Of a stretch of DNA of 64,000 bases, positions 8,889-18,550 are shown in pieces. The DNA lies in contig JAFACG010000002.1 in the NCBI GenBank assembly GCA_023425645.1, positions 51,250 to 115,249 on the forward strand. The letters are read 5' to 3'. This stretch comes from Pseudomonadota bacterium. Lineage in GTDB: Bacteria; Pseudomonadota; Gammaproteobacteria; Burkholderiales; Burkholderiaceae_B. Under the pieces are notes generated by a model. That model was not told the DNA's origin and searched no databases. It worked only from the letters and a program-made list of their open reading frames with translations. A program made the translations under genes and the position numbers. Every line of letters starts with the position of its first letter. Position 1 is the stretch's first letter.

Positions 8889-10049
8889 TCAGCGCAGTGC
8901 CTTGACATCGGCCGGCTTGACGACGGGGTCGGGCCCCTTGCCGGCATTGCCCCATGCATTGCGGGTATAGGTAATGACCGAGGCGATCTGCACATCGTTG
9001 AGCTGGTCCCGGAAAGCCGCCATGGCCGTGCCCGGGTGGCCGTTCAACACGGTCTCGATCTGGCCCTTCATGGGCGCCAGGACGTACTTCTCGTCGCCGT
9101 CCAGGGCCGGGAAGGTATTGGGGATGCCCTTGCCGTTGGCCTGGTGGCAGGCCACGCAGTTCTGGGCGAAGACCTGTTCGCCGCGCTTGATCAGTTCATC
9201 GGCCGTCCATTCCTTGTTGGGATCGTCCGCCTGGGCGGCCAGCTTCTTCTTCTGGTCGTCCACCCATTTGTCGTAGTCCTGCTGCTCCAGGACCTGCACG
9301 ACCACCGGCATGTAGGCGTGGTCCTTGCCGCACAGTTCGGCGCACTGGCCGCGGTAGATGCCGGCCTTGTGGGCGCGGAACCAGGTGTCGCGCAGAAAGC
9401 CGGGGATGGCGTCCTGCTTGACGCCGAACTCGGGCACCATCCAGGAGTGGATGACGTCCTCGGCGGTCAGGACCAGGCGGATCTTCTTGTTGACCGGCAC
9501 GACCAGCGGTTCGTCCACTTCCATCAGGTAGTTCTCGCCGATTGGCGCGCGGCCTTCGATCTGGTCGCGCGGCGTGGCCAGGTTGGAGAGGAACTTGACG
9601 CCCGAGGCCGGGCCGTCCAGGTATTCGTAGCCCCACTTCCACTGATAGCCGGTGACCTTGACGGTCATGTCGGCGCTGGTGGTGTCCTTCATGGCCACCA
9701 CGGTCCTGGTGGCCGGCAGGGCCATGCCGATGACGATCAGGAACGGGATCACGGTCCAGGCCACCTCCACGCCCAGGTGTTCGTGAAAGCGCGCGGGCTC
9801 CGCCCCCTTGGATTTGCGGTGCCTGATGATAGAGTAGAACATCACTCCGAATACGCCAATGAAGATGATCGTACAGATGATCAGCATCATCCAGTGCAGC
9901 CACGCGATGTCCTGTGCGATGGGCGTGACGCCGGTGTGCAGGTTCAACTGGTTGACGCGCGGCCCCCCTGCCATATCGGTGACCTGCGCCCAACTGGACA
10001 GCGCCGTGAAGCTGGCGCCCAAAGCAAACAAACTTCTCCACATCTTCAT
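8889..10049 (-). CDS. ctaC: Cytochrome c oxidase subunit II with fused cytochrome c domain
   Basis: 386 residues. A signal peptide (MKMWRSLFALGASFTALSSWAQ), two transmembrane helices, the CuA cupredoxin domain with CAELCGKDHAYMPV (the two Cys, His and Met ligands) and an upstream His in EDVIHSWMVPEFG, then a C-terminal class I cytochrome c domain with QNCVACHQANGKG and a distal Met in GTAMAAF. This caa3-type subunit II accepts electrons from cytochrome c. The chosen ATG (10049) is preceded by AGAGGGACAAC and followed by a proper signal peptide; a longer in-frame start at 10118 would destroy it. It is the first gene of the operon. Also called coxB. Confidence 0.97.
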   Translation of the reverse strand: MKMWRSLFALGASFTALSSWAQVTDMAGGPRVNQLNLHTGVTPIAQDIAWLHWMMLIICTIIFIGVFGVMFYSIIRHRKSKGAEPARFHEHLGVEVAWTVIPFLIVIGMALPATRTVVAMKDTTSADMTVKVTGYQWKWGYEYLDGPASGVKFLSNLATPRDQIEGRAPIGENYLMEVDEPLVVPVNKKIRLVLTAEDVIHSWMVPEFGVKQDAIPGFLRDTWFRAHKAGIYRGQCAELCGKDHAYMPVVVQVLEQQDYDKWVDDQKKKLAAQADDPNKEWTADELIKRGEQVFAQNCVACHQANGKGIPNTFPALDGDEKYVLAPMKGQIETVLNGHPGTAMAAFRDQLNDVQIASVITYTRNAWGNAGKGPDPVVKPADVKALR

Positions 10050-10324
10050 TGTTGTCCCTCTTTTTGGTGTCGCCATGCCAAACCGGGGTTCGGCCGTGTC
10101 AACGCTCCGAAAATCCAACGCTGGAAGAAACTGCGGTGTTGCCAGAGGCAGGCTTATAGTTGCTGATTTGTTGCCTGCTCGAAGTTTTCACAGCTTAACT
10201 GTTCGGGGAAATTATATCGAACTCGCTTTACCCTTCAAGGGCAGGGTATGTCCCTACAAAACAAGGTTGGACTAAACGCTACAAAAGCCGTAATGGTGCA
10301 GGGCATGAATTACAATCGCCGCTT

Positions 10325-11152
10325 ATGAATTCGTTCCAGAACCGAGCGCTCGCCCAGGCCATACGCCAGCGCATGGCGAGCCTGACCTGCCAGATCCAGC
10401 AACTTCCCCCGCCGGGCAGCCGTCCCGTCACCGTCGCCGGACGCGTCGCCGGGTGGATCACTGCGCGCGCCGCCGACTGCATCGAACCCCTGCCCGGGGT
10501 GACGATCGAGGAGGACGTGCTGCGCATAGGCGCCTGCTCCCGGCGCCGCCTGAGCCTGGCCCAGGTGCTGGACAAGGTGGCGCTCAAGCTGCAGGAAGGC
10601 GGCTGCATCCGCGCCTGGCGCGACGAGCTGCTGGACGTGGTCGGCGAGGGACGCCGCCTGTCGCGCATCGAGCGCGGCGCGGTGCGTCCGCTGGGCTTCC
10701 TGACCCAGGCCGTGCATTTGAACGGCTGGTCCTCGGACGGCCGCATCTGGGCGGCGCGCCGCTCGCCCACCAAGTCCACCGATCCCAATATGTGGGACAC
10801 GCTGGTGGGCGGCCTGGCCGTCTCGGGCGAACCGCTGGAAACCTCCCTGGTGCGCGAGAGCTACGAAGAAGCAGGCCTGCAGCCGCCATCTCTGGCCGGC
10901 TGCACTCCCTTGCGCGTTGCCTTGCGCATGCACCGGCGCCTGCCCGAGGGTTATCAGGTGGAGAACGCCCTGGTCAGCGACTGCGTCTTGCCGGACGGCG
11001 TGCAGCCCTGCAATATGGACGGCGAAGTCAGCGAATTCCGTCTGCTGACCATGGACGAAACCTGGCAGATGATGGAGGCGGACCTGTTCACGCTGGAGGC
11101 GCAGGTCGTGCTGATGGACAGCATGCAGCAGCGCCTGGCGCTGCCTGCCTGA
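10325..11152 (+). CDS. DUF4743 / Nudix hydrolase
   Basis: 275 residues: an N-terminal DUF4743-type region (~1-120) and a C-terminal Nudix domain. The Nudix box is complete from GGLAVSGEPLE through REsYEEAGL, with the metal-binding RExxEE core. This two-domain arrangement resembles thiamine-pyrophosphokinase-like Nudix proteins of fungi and proteobacteria that act on nucleoside diphosphate-type substrates; the substrate here is unknown. No clear ribosome site precedes the ATG at 10325, so initiation may be leaderless or at Met17. It is followed 44 bases later by phaM. Confidence 0.85.
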   Translation: MNSFQNRALAQAIRQRMASLTCQIQQLPPPGSRPVTVAGRVAGWITARAADCIEPLPGVTIEEDVLRIGACSRRRLSLAQVLDKVALKLQEGGCIRAWRDELLDVVGEGRRLSRIERGAVRPLGFLTQAVHLNGWSSDGRIWAARRSPTKSTDPNMWDTLVGGLAVSGEPLETSLVRESYEEAGLQPPSLAGCTPLRVALRMHRRLPEGYQVENALVSDCVLPDGVQPCNMDGEVSEFRLLTMDETWQMMEADLFTLEAQVVLMDSMQQRLALPA

Positions 11153-11196
11153 ACCCTGGCCTGCCAGGGAGCGGATCAACCCCGACCGGAGCAATC

Positions 11197-11895
11197 ATGA
11201 ACGCGAATCCTTTTGGCATACCCGATTTCAGCGCCCTGGGCGGAGCCAGCGCCAATCCTTTGCTGCGCAGCATGGACATGATGGCGCAGGCCTGGAAGAA
11301 CATGGCCTGCGGCGGCGCCGCCGAACTGGGCCCGGGCATGATGCCCAGCCTGTCGGCCGAAGACCTGGACCGCCGCATCCGCGATCTGCGCGCCGTGGAA
11401 AGCTGGCTGCAGCTCAACCTGTCCATGCTGGGCACCACCATTCAGGGCCTGGAGATCCAGCGCTCCACGCTGGCCGCGCTCAAGACCATGTCGCAGCAAG
11501 GCGGCTTGCCGGCCGGGCAGAATCCCTTTGAAGCCCTCATGGCCATGAATCCGCTGGCGGCCGCGCCGCCAGCCGCGCCACCGGCTGCGCAGGCCGAGGC
11601 GCCGGCGCAGCAGCCCGCCGAACCTGCCGACTCGCCGGAGCCGGCCGCGGGGCCTGGCGCGCAGGCCTGGTGGACCATGCTGCAACAGCAGTTCGACGCC
11701 ATGGCTGCCGCCACGGCCGCTTCCCTGCGCCAGGTGGACGCCTTGCGACAGCAGGCGGGCCAGGCCATGGAGCAAGTACAGAAAACCGCGGCGGATTCTT
11801 CTGCCGCGGCACCCGCGAAGACCGCTCGCAAGACGGCTCGCCGATCCTCGGCCGCCGCCAGGACGGCGCCCAAGAGCGCGGGCAAGAAAACCTGA
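11197..11895 (+). CDS. phaM: PHB granule-associated regulatory protein PhaM
   Basis: 232 residues. The N-terminus [16 protein letters not shown] plus the helical core with [19 protein letters not shown] and [19 protein letters not shown] is the PhaM (polyhydroxyalkanoate granule multifunctional regulatory) pattern. The centre is Ala/Pro-rich, and the C-terminus ([23 protein letters not shown]) is a basic, histone-like tail. In Ralstonia eutropha PhaM activates PHA synthase and tethers granules to the nucleoid through such a tail. A phaC gene is not in the window. ATG 11197 follows GACCGGAGCAATC. Implies the organism makes PHB. Confidence 0.85.
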   Translation: MNANPFGIPDFSALGGASANPLLRSMDMMAQAWKNMACGGAAELGPGMMPSLSAEDLDRRIRDLRAVESWLQLNLSMLGTTIQGLEIQRSTLAALKTMSQQGGLPAGQNPFEALMAMNPLAAAPPAAPPAAQAEAPAQQPAEPADSPEPAAGPGAQAWWTMLQQQFDAMAAATAASLRQVDALRQQAGQAMEQVQKTAADSSAAAPAKTARKTARRSSAAARTAPKSAGKKT

Positions 11896-11921
11896 TCGAC
11901 AACCCTACTAGGTGTTTTTTT

Positions 11922-13298
11922 ATGCTGAATATCGTGATTCTGGCAGCAGGCATGGGCAAACGCATGCAATCCGACCTGCCCAAGGTTCTGCACCCCATCG
12001 CCGGCAAGTCCATGCTGGGCCACGTGCTCGACAGCGCGCGTGAACTGGGGCCGGAAAAGGTCGTGGTTGTGGTGGGGCACGGCGCCGAGCGCGTGCGCGA
12101 AGCCTATGGCAGCCAGGACGGACTGGCCTTCGCCCTGCAGCAGCCCCAGCATGGCACGGGCCACGCGGTGCAGCAGGCCGTGCCCGAGCTGACCGGCGGC
12201 GATCAGGCCGACGACGCCACGCTGGTGCTTTACGGCGACGTGCCGCTGGTCCAGCCTGAAACCCTGCGCCGTCTCCTGGAGGCGCGCGGCCAGGGCGTGG
12301 CCGTGCTGACCGAGAATCTGGCCGATCCCACCGGCTATGGGCGCATCATCCGCGGCGCGGACGGCACCGTGCAGCGCATCGTCGAGCACAAGGATGCCAG
12401 CGAGCAGGAACGAGCCGTCCAGGAAGTGAACACGGGCATACTGGTGGCCCCGACCGCCCGTCTGAAGGACTGGCTGGGCCGCATCACCAATGACAACGCC
12501 CAGGGCGAATATTACCTGACCGACATCATCGCCCTGGCCGTGGCCGACGGCGTGCCCGTGCAGGCCGCCCAGCCCGCCGCGTCCTGGGAAACGCTGGGCG
12601 TGAACAGCCGCGTGCAGCAGGCCCAGCTGGAGCGTCTGTGGCAAGCCGAGCAGGCGCGCCGCCTGCTGGAGCAAGGCGTGACCCTGGCCGATCCGGCCCG
12701 CTTCGATCTGCGCGGCACGCTGGAGTGCGGCCGCGACGTCTTCATCGACGTGGGCTGCGTGTTCGAGGGCAAGGTGGTCCTGCAGGACGGCGTGCGCGTC
12801 GGCCCGCATTGCGTGCTGCGCGACGTGACGCTGGCGGCCGGCACCCAGGTGGAGGCCTTCAGCCATCTGCAGCAGGCCAAAGTGGGCGAGCAGGCCCGCA
12901 TCGGCCCTTATGCGCGCCTGCGCCCCGGCGCGGTGCTGGGCGACCATACCCATGTGGGCAACTTCGTGGAGATCAAGAACACGCAGCTGGGCCGCGGCTC
13001 CAAGGCCAACCACCTGAGCTACGTGGGCGATGCCGACGTGGGCGAGCGCGTCAATATCGGCGCCGGCACCATCACCTGCAATTACGACGGCGTGAACAAG
13101 TTCCGCACTGTCATCGGCGATGACGCCTTCATCGGTTCCGATACGCAGCTGGTGGCTCCCGTGACGGTGGGCCGGGGCGCCACCATCGGCGCCGGCACGA
13201 CGCTGACGCGCAATGCGCCCGACGATCAACTCACGCTGTCCCGCTCAGAGCAGAAAAGCGTGCCCGGCTGGAAGCGTCCGGTGCGCAAGCCGAAATGA
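11922..13298 (+). CDS. glmU: Bifunctional GlcN-1-P acetyltransferase / GlcNAc-1-P uridyltransferase
   Basis: 458 residues. The N-terminal pyrophosphorylase domain has [18 protein letters not shown] (nucleotide-binding, catalytic Arg and Lys) and [11 protein letters not shown] plus LYGDVPLV. The C-terminal left-handed beta-helix carries hexapeptide repeats and the acetyltransferase site with [12 protein letters not shown] and [16 protein letters not shown]. GlmU makes UDP-GlcNAc for peptidoglycan and LPS. The ATG at 11922 begins the canonical [10 protein letters not shown]; the upstream in-frame extension is not part of the protein. GlmS is encoded 2 kb downstream, so most of this pathway is here (glmM is not). 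Confidence 0.97.
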   Translation: MLNIVILAAGMGKRMQSDLPKVLHPIAGKSMLGHVLDSARELGPEKVVVVVGHGAERVREAYGSQDGLAFALQQPQHGTGHAVQQAVPELTGGDQADDATLVLYGDVPLVQPETLRRLLEARGQGVAVLTENLADPTGYGRIIRGADGTVQRIVEHKDASEQERAVQEVNTGILVAPTARLKDWLGRITNDNAQGEYYLTDIIALAVADGVPVQAAQPAASWETLGVNSRVQQAQLERLWQAEQARRLLEQGVTLADPARFDLRGTLECGRDVFIDVGCVFEGKVVLQDGVRVGPHCVLRDVTLAAGTQVEAFSHLQQAKVGEQARIGPYARLRPGAVLGDHTHVGNFVEIKNTQLGRGSKANHLSYVGDADVGERVNIGAGTITCNYDGVNKFRTVIGDDAFIGSDTQLVAPVTVGRGATIGAGTTLTRNAPDDQLTLSRSEQKSVPGWKRPVRKPK

Positions 13299-13395
13299 AC
13301 CTGCGCCAAGCCGGGGCCCAGACTGCGGGCAGGGCTCGCAGCCTGACTGGGCGGGTCCGGCCTGGAGCGAGGCGCTGCGCTCCGTCCCGGTTTCC

Positions 13396-14514
13396 ATGAT
13401 GCGTATCCTGCAACTCAACTTCGAGCGCGGCTGGCGCGGCGGCGAACGGCAGACCCTGTTGACCCTGCAGCAATTGCAGCAGGCCGGGCATCAGGTCAGT
13501 CTGCTGGCCCGCCAGGGCGGAGAGCTGGCCCGGCGAGCCCGCGCGGCGGGCATGACCGTGGTGGAATGCGCGTCCGCGCCGGCGGCCCTTTGGCATCTGC
13601 TGCGGCATGGGCGTGGTTTTGATGTCCTGCACGCGCAGACGGCCTCCTGCATGAGCTGGCTGGCCCTGCTGCACGCCTGGCTGCCTGGGCGCGTCGTCTT
13701 CACGCGCCGCACCGCCTTCCCCGTGGATAGGCAGCGCAGCGAACAGCCTCAAGGAAGTTCCTTGACGGGCAAGGAGCGGCGCACGCGCTGGAAGTGGCGC
13801 CGGGCCGATCGGCTGGCGGCCATCAGTCAGGCCGCGGCGACGGAACCGCGCCGCCTGGGCTTGCGCGTGGAAGTCATACCCAGCGCCATTCAGGTCCTGC
13901 CCGAAGACCCCGACTACGTCGCCGCGTTGCGCGCACGCTGGAACCCCAGGGGTTTGCGCGTGCTGGGCACGACCGCCGCTCTGACGGCGGAGAAGGATCC
14001 GCTGACGCTGATCCGCGCCGTGCAGCTGCTGGCGCAGCGCCGTCAGGACTTCATTTTTCTGCACTTTGGCGCAGACGGCTCCGAAACCCCGGCTGCGCGT
14101 GAACTCATCGCCCGCTTGGGCCTGGAAGACCGATACCGCCTGGCCGGCTTCGAACCGAGGCCGGAACAGGCTTTTCGGTTGCTGGATGGCTTTGTCCTGA
14201 GTTCCCGGCACGAAGCGCTCGGCTCCAGCGTGCTGGACGCCTTCGTCTACGGCGTGCCGGTGGCCGCCACCATGGCCGGCGGCCTGCCCGAATTGCTGGA
14301 TCAGGGACGCGGCCGGCTGTGCGCGGTGGGCGACGCCCAGGCTCTGGCGCAGGCCATGGAAGACATGCTGGATCAGCCGGACGCCGTCCGGCGGCAGGCC
14401 GCGCAGGCCCGGCGATGGGCTCTGCAGGAACATAGCCCGGCCACCATGGCGCAGCGTTACCTGCGCCTGTACGGCCAACTGGCGCAGGCGCGACGCCGTC
14501 CCGGCCGGCCCTGA
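13396..14514 (+). CDS. Glycosyltransferase family 4-type (GT-B) protein
   Basis: 372 residues with a GT-B fold pattern: N-terminal LNFERGWRGGERQTL (acceptor domain, gly-rich loop), a middle basic stretch (SLTGKERRTRWKWRRADRL), and a C-terminal nucleotide-sugar domain with LGTTAALTAEKDPLTLIRA, YRLAGFEPRPEQAFRLLDGFVLSSRHEALGS and VYGVPVAATMAGGLPELL (the E-x7-E motif region). Likely transfers a sugar in LPS or exopolysaccharide synthesis; donor and acceptor are unknown. Two adjacent ATGs (13396, 13399); no strong ribosome site. No signal or membrane helix, so it is cytoplasmic or peripheral. Confidence 0.85.
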   Translation: MMRILQLNFERGWRGGERQTLLTLQQLQQAGHQVSLLARQGGELARRARAAGMTVVECASAPAALWHLLRHGRGFDVLHAQTASCMSWLALLHAWLPGRVVFTRRTAFPVDRQRSEQPQGSSLTGKERRTRWKWRRADRLAAISQAAATEPRRLGLRVEVIPSAIQVLPEDPDYVAALRARWNPRGLRVLGTTAALTAEKDPLTLIRAVQLLAQRRQDFIFLHFGADGSETPAARELIARLGLEDRYRLAGFEPRPEQAFRLLDGFVLSSRHEALGSSVLDAFVYGVPVAATMAGGLPELLDQGRGRLCAVGDAQALAQAMEDMLDQPDAVRRQAAQARRWALQEHSPATMAQRYLRLYGQLAQARRRPGRP

Positions 14515-14563
14515 GGCCGTAGCCCAAGGCTGCGAGCCGTGCGCGCTCGAAGGCAGGCTCGTT

Positions 14564-15046
14564 CTAGGGCGTCGCGGGCCGGGCGGGCAGCGGGACCCGC
14601 GTCTCGAATTTGGCCTGGTGGATGGAGAAAAAGCTGCGCACGTTGCGGATGTTGGCCTGTGTGGTGAACAAGGCGTGCGCCAGCTGGTGATAGGCGGTCA
14701 TGTCGCGCACCTGCAGCACCACGATGAAGTCTACGCCCGTCGACACGCGGTAGCATTGCAGCACGGCTTTTTCGGGCATCACCAGGCGTTCGAAGTCTCG
14801 CAACTGTTCTTCGCCCTGGCGATCCAGGGTGATTTCCACGATGGCCGTCAGGCTGGGCCCCAGGCGTTCCGGATTCAACAATGCGACCTGGCGCAGGATC
14901 ACGCCCTGTTCGCTCAGGCGCCGTACCCGCCGCAGGCAGGTGGGCGGGGAGGCATGCACGCGCGAGGCCAGTTCCTGGTTGCTGATGGAGGCATCGTTCT
15001 GCAGTTGTTCCAGGATGCGCAGGTCCAGCTCGTCCAGATCAATCAT
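14564..15046 (-). CDS. Lrp/AsnC family transcriptional regulator
   Basis: 160 residues. N-terminal winged helix-turn-helix (MIDLDELDLRILEQLQNDASISNQELASRVHASPPTCLRRV region, with SPPTCLRRVRRLSEQGVI as recognition helix) and a C-terminal RAM/AsnC ligand-binding domain (VECYRVSTGVDF-like LQCYRVSTGVDFIVVLQV). The start at 15046 is chosen because it begins the conserved helix; the longer in-frame extension crosses the promoter. It is transcribed away from glmS, and A/T-rich palindromes sit just upstream of it, suggesting autoregulation. Ligand is probably an amino acid, unknown. Confidence 0.92.
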   Translation of the reverse strand: MIDLDELDLRILEQLQNDASISNQELASRVHASPPTCLRRVRRLSEQGVILRQVALLNPERLGPSLTAIVEITLDRQGEEQLRDFERLVMPEKAVLQCYRVSTGVDFIVVLQVRDMTAYHQLAHALFTTQANIRNVRSFFSIHQAKFETRVPLPARPATP

Positions 15047-15065
15047 GGCATAATTTGTCCTATCG

Positions 15066-15086
15066 TTATGAAATATAATTTCATAA
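15066..15086. promoter_or_regulatory. Perfect 9-bp-arm palindrome, probable Lrp-type operator
   Basis: TTATGAAAT and ATTTCATAA form perfect inverted arms around a three-base ATA centre, 20-40 bases upstream of the lrp-type start codon. Such A/T-rich, ~15-21 bp palindromes are typical Lrp/AsnC binding sites. Sited to repress its own gene. The site identity is inferred. Confidence 0.6.
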
Positions 15087-15126
15087 ATCCGTGTCGAGCA
15101 CAATAAAATTACAGATAGGCTCTTGC

Positions 15127-15143
15127 ATGAAATTTTAATTCAT
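15127..15143. promoter_or_regulatory. Second imperfect palindrome of the same family
   Basis: ATGAAAT-TTT-AATTCAT repeats the 15066 palindrome with one arm mismatch; the centres are about 59 bases apart. A further ATAAAATTTC half-site follows near 15160. The array lies between lrp and glmS (start 15246), so it could serve either gene. Confidence 0.45.
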
Positions 15144-15245
15144 AACGGTAAAAAAACAGACATAAAATTTCCTGAGTTTCAGCTCAAAATAGCTCCATTC
15201 GTTTATTGAGCCCGCCTCTGCCGCGGGCTGGAACAGGAGCCTAGT

Positions 15246-17072
15246 ATGTGTGGAATCGTTGGCGCCGTCGCGCAACGCAATATCGTCCCCGTCCTGCTGG
15301 AAGGTCTCAAGCGCCTGGAATACCGAGGCTATGATTCCTGCGGCGTGGCGGTGCATGCGTACGGGCAGTTGCGCCGGGCGCGCAGCACGCAGCGCGTGGC
15401 CGAGCTGCAGGAGCAGGTCAAGGCGGAGCACCTGGAAGGCTTCACCGGCATTTCGCACACCCGCTGGGCCACGCACGGCGCTCCCGCCACCCATAATGCC
15501 CATCCGCATTTCTCGGGCAAGGGCAAGGCGCGCATCGCCCTGGTGCACAACGGCATCATCGAGAACCACGACGAGCTGCGCGCCGAGCTGAAGGACATAG
15601 GCTATGTATTCGAGAGCCAGACCGACACCGAAGTCATCGCCCACCTGATCGATCACCTGTACAACGGCGATCTGTTCGACGCCGTGCAGCAGGTCATCCG
15701 CCGCTTGACCGGCGCCTACGCCATCGCCGTGTTCTGCCAGGACGAGCCGCACCGCGTGGTTGGCGCCCGTCATGGCTCGCCGCTGGTGGCGGGCCTGGGC
15801 AAGAACGAGAACTTCCTGGCGTCCGACGCGCTGGCCCTGGCCGGCACCACCGACCAGATCATCTACCTGGAAGACGGCGACGTGATCGACCTGCAGATCA
15901 GCAAGGTCTGGATCGTGGACAAGGATGGCAAGCCCGTGGAGCGCAGCGTGCACACCGTGCATTCGCATACCGCCGCCGCCGAGCTGGGTCCGTATCGCCA
16001 TTTCATGCAGAAGGAGATCTTCGAGCAGCCGCGCGCCGTGGGCGATACCCTGCAGGACATCGAAAGCGTCACGCCCGAGCTGTTCGGCGACCAGGCCTAC
16101 AAGGTCTTCCAGGATATCGACAATGTGCTGATCCTGGCCTGCGGCACCAGCTATTACGCCGGCCTGACCGCGCGCTACTGGATCGAGTCCCTGGCCAAGA
16201 TTCCCGTCAATGTGGAAATCGCCAGCGAGTACCGCTACCGCGACAGCGTGCCCAATCCCCGCACCCTGGTCGTGACCATCTCCCAGTCCGGCGAGACCGC
16301 CGACACCCTGGCCGCCCTTAAGCATGCCCGCAGCCTGGGCATGGAACAGACGCTGACCATCTGCAACGTGGCCACCAGCGCCATGGTGCGCGAGTGCAAG
16401 CTGGCCTATATCACGCGCGCCGGCGTGGAGATCGGCGTGGCCTCCACCAAGGCCTTCACCACGCAGCTGACCGCGCTGTTCCTGCTGACCATGGCCCTCG
16501 CCCAGATCAAGGGCCACATGAACGAGCAGCAGGAAGGCGAGTACCTGAAGTCCCTGCGCCACCTGCCCACCGCCATTTCCGCCGTGCTGGCCCTGGAACC
16601 CCAGATCATGGCCTGGGCCGACCGCTTCGCCAGCAAGGAAAACGCCCTGTTCCTGGGCCGAGGCATGCACTACCCCATCGCCATGGAAGGCGCGCTCAAG
16701 CTCAAGGAAATCAGCTATATCCACGCCGAAGGCTATCCCGCTGGCGAATTGAAGCACGGCCCCCTGGCCCTGGTGACCGAAGCCATGCCCGTGGTGACCA
16801 TCGCCCCGCGTGACGAGCTGCTGGAAAAGCTCAAGTCCAACATCGAGGAAGTCCACGCCCGCGGCGGCGAACTGTATGTCTTCGCGGATGCCGACACCCG
16901 CATCGGCAGCAGCGATCGCGTCCACGTCATCCGCATGCCCGAGCACTACGGCAAGCTCTCTCCCATTTTGCACACCATCACCTTGCAGCTGCTGGCCTAC
17001 CACACCGCCTGCTCCCGCGGCACGGACGTGGACAAGCCGCGCAACCTGGCCAAGAGCGTGACGGTGGAATAA
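15246..17072 (+). CDS. glmS: Glutamine-fructose-6-phosphate aminotransferase (isomerizing)
   Basis: 608 residues, the family length. Cys2 in [10 protein letters not shown] is the N-terminal nucleophile of the glutaminase domain (also [30 protein letters not shown]). Two SIS domains follow, with [34 protein letters not shown], and the C-terminal [13 protein letters not shown] loop that closes the active site. Makes GlcN-6-P from Fru-6-P and Gln, the entry of the UDP-GlcNAc pathway completed by the nearby glmU. Preceded by ACAGGAGCCTAGT. A hairpin terminator follows. Confidence 0.98.
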   Translation: MCGIVGAVAQRNIVPVLLEGLKRLEYRGYDSCGVAVHAYGQLRRARSTQRVAELQEQVKAEHLEGFTGISHTRWATHGAPATHNAHPHFSGKGKARIALVHNGIIENHDELRAELKDIGYVFESQTDTEVIAHLIDHLYNGDLFDAVQQVIRRLTGAYAIAVFCQDEPHRVVGARHGSPLVAGLGKNENFLASDALALAGTTDQIIYLEDGDVIDLQISKVWIVDKDGKPVERSVHTVHSHTAAAELGPYRHFMQKEIFEQPRAVGDTLQDIESVTPELFGDQAYKVFQDIDNVLILACGTSYYAGLTARYWIESLAKIPVNVEIASEYRYRDSVPNPRTLVVTISQSGETADTLAALKHARSLGMEQTLTICNVATSAMVRECKLAYITRAGVEIGVASTKAFTTQLTALFLLTMALAQIKGHMNEQQEGEYLKSLRHLPTAISAVLALEPQIMAWADRFASKENALFLGRGMHYPIAMEGALKLKEISYIHAEGYPAGELKHGPLALVTEAMPVVTIAPRDELLEKLKSNIEEVHARGGELYVFADADTRIGSSDRVHVIRMPEHYGKLSPILHTITLQLLAYHTACSRGTDVDKPRNLAKSVTVE

Positions 17073-17098
17073 GCGTTTCAAGGACTTTGGAGCATCGG

Positions 17099-17125
17099 CA
17101 GGCTGCGTTCATCGCAGCCTGTTTT
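17099..17125 (+). terminator. Intrinsic terminator of glmS
   Basis: Stem CAGGCTGCG / CGCAGCCTG (9 bp, perfect) with a 5-base loop TTCAT, followed by TTTT, 26 bases after the glmS stop. Confidence 0.85.
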
Positions 17126-17361
17126 GCATTGGGCGCGCCGGATTGGCCGGCATGCGGAAAGGATCAGCAGCCAGGAGGGATGCAACAGTCTTAGTGCAAA
17201 GTAAATGCTTGTAGCAATTGGTAGGTTTACCGCCCGGAACAACTGCTACGGTATTTGCATCCATTGACCTGGCTGCCATCCAAGTATCCCCGGTCTTGGA
17301 CTCCGTAGATTAGAGGACGATTCAATCAAAAACGTTCTTGCTTATATTGGGAGAAGTAATC

Positions 17362-17709
17362 ATGAAAAAATCCGCTATCTTGTCCAATATCTTGATGACG
17401 ACTGCTTTGAGCTTTGGCCTGCAGGCCGGCGCCATGGCAGCCGATAAAGACACCAATACGGATCATTCCGCAACGGCAGGCGAGGCCGTCAGCGATGCAT
17501 GGATCACGACGAAGATCAAGGCTGAACTTGCCAGCACCAAGGATTTGAAAAGCACGGATATTTCTGTCGAGACCAATAACGGAGTCGCGACCTTGACGGG
17601 TACCGTGCCCAGTGACATCGAGCTTAAAAAGGCCGTGGCCGCAGCGCAAAGCGTCAAGGGCGTCCAGAGGGTGGATTCCTCCGGGCTGAAAGTCAACGCG
17701 AATAAATAA
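17362..17709 (+). CDS. BON domain periplasmic protein (OsmY-like)
   Basis: 115 residues: an N-terminal signal peptide (MKKSAILSNILMTTALSFG ending GAMA) and a single BON domain (SDAWITTKIKAELASTKDLKS, then VETNNGVATLTGTVPS and SVKGVQRVDSSGLKVN). BON proteins bind membranes and are induced by envelope or osmotic stress. The ATG at 17362 follows GGGAGAAGTAATC. It heads a group of small stress-type genes (csbD, Tudor-like). Lower GC and simpler codon use than neighbouring housekeeping genes. Upstream 235 bases are A/T-rich and probably hold its promoter. Confidence 0.88.
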   Translation: MKKSAILSNILMTTALSFGLQAGAMAADKDTNTDHSATAGEAVSDAWITTKIKAELASTKDLKSTDISVETNNGVATLTGTVPSDIELKKAVAAAQSVKGVQRVDSSGLKVNANK

Positions 17710-17757
17710 TCCGTAAAGCCGAAACCGGTCGAATTTCAAATACAACCGAGGTATATC

Positions 17758-17961
17758 ATGAATGAAGACACGATCAAGGGAAAATGGAAGCAGCTGACTG
17801 GAAAAATCCAGGAAAAGTGGGGCAAGCTGACCAACGATGATCTCGATGTTGCCGAAGGCAATGCGGAATATCTGGTCGGCAAGATCCAAGAGCGTTACGG
17901 CATCGAACGTGAAGAAGCCGAAAAGCAAGTGCGGGATTTCAACGATGGCGCCCGGTACTGA
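17758..17961 (+). CDS. CsbD family stress protein
   Basis: 67 residues. The CsbD pattern is clear: [22 protein letters not shown] and [26 protein letters not shown] short, highly charged, water-soluble protein, sigma-B dependent in Bacillus and common in stress islands of proteobacteria; biochemical role unknown. Starts 48 bases after the BON gene and is followed by a terminator, so BON and csbD are probably one transcript. Confidence 0.93.
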   Translation: MNEDTIKGKWKQLTGKIQEKWGKLTNDDLDVAEGNAEYLVGKIQERYGIEREEAEKQVRDFNDGARY

Positions 17962-17988
17962 CCGTTGATTGGCGCTTGTCCTTGCAAG

Positions 17989-18019
17989 AGGCGTCCTGTG
18001 AAAACCGGACGCCTTTTTT
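17989..18019 (+). terminator. Intrinsic terminator after csbD
   Basis: Stem AGGCGTCC / GGACGCCT (8 bp, perfect) with a 10-base loop, followed by TTTTTC. Confidence 0.88.
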
Positions 18020-18142
18020 CATCTGGATATGGCTGGAGTCGATCTGGCCGCCGGCAAGGGACAATGGCCAAGCTGGAATTCGCCTTCAATGGAAATTCAC
18101 TGGGCTTTCATCAAGCGGAACAGCAAAAAGGAGCAAGCTTCA

Positions 18143-18367
18143 ATGACGACTGAATTCAAGGTCGGAGACCATGTAAGCTGGAATTCCGAAGCAGGGCACG
18201 TCAGCGGCGTCATCCGCAAGGTCCATACCGAAGACTTTGAATATAAAGGCCATATGCGCAGGGCCTCTGCGGAAGATCCTCAATATGAGATCAAAAGCGA
18301 TAAGACCGAGTATATAGCGGCCCATAAGGGCAACGCCTTGAGGAAAATAGCGAAGAAAGAAAGCTGA
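18143..18367 (+). CDS. Hypervirulence-associated TUDOR-domain (DUF2945) protein
   Basis: 74 residues, beta-rich and basic: FKVGDHVSWNSEAGHVSGVI, VHTEDFEYKGHMRRASAEDPQYEIKSDKT, AAHKGNALRKI. This is the DUF2945/HVA1 TUDOR-like family of small single-domain proteins seen in proteobacteria and fungi. The ATG 18143 has AAAAGGAGC upstream, a strong site; the longer in-frame extension is not needed. Sits among stress proteins; nucleic-acid or protein binding is inferred from the fold only. Confidence 0.85.
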   Translation: MTTEFKVGDHVSWNSEAGHVSGVIRKVHTEDFEYKGHMRRASAEDPQYEIKSDKTEYIAAHKGNALRKIAKKES

Positions 18368-18550
18368 AGGCCCCTTTTTGCATGTTGGGCGTCCGTCCCG
18401 GCGTACCGGCGTTTCCCGGACTGCCGAAAGCGGCTCATGCCGCTCGTTGTGTAAATTGCGGCAGGCTTGATTCGCCGCTTCCACAGCATGCGCATGGGCG
18501 CCGGAGCGTAAAATCAGAGGCCAGATCTGCATGACCATGGATGGAGCTTG

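Noticed and set aside
11442..13229. 595-residue frame antisense to glmU
   Set aside because: GlmU on the plus strand is secure; the frame has no motif.
15135..17081. 648-residue frame antisense to glmS
   Set aside because: GlmS on the plus strand is secure; the frame is a shadow.
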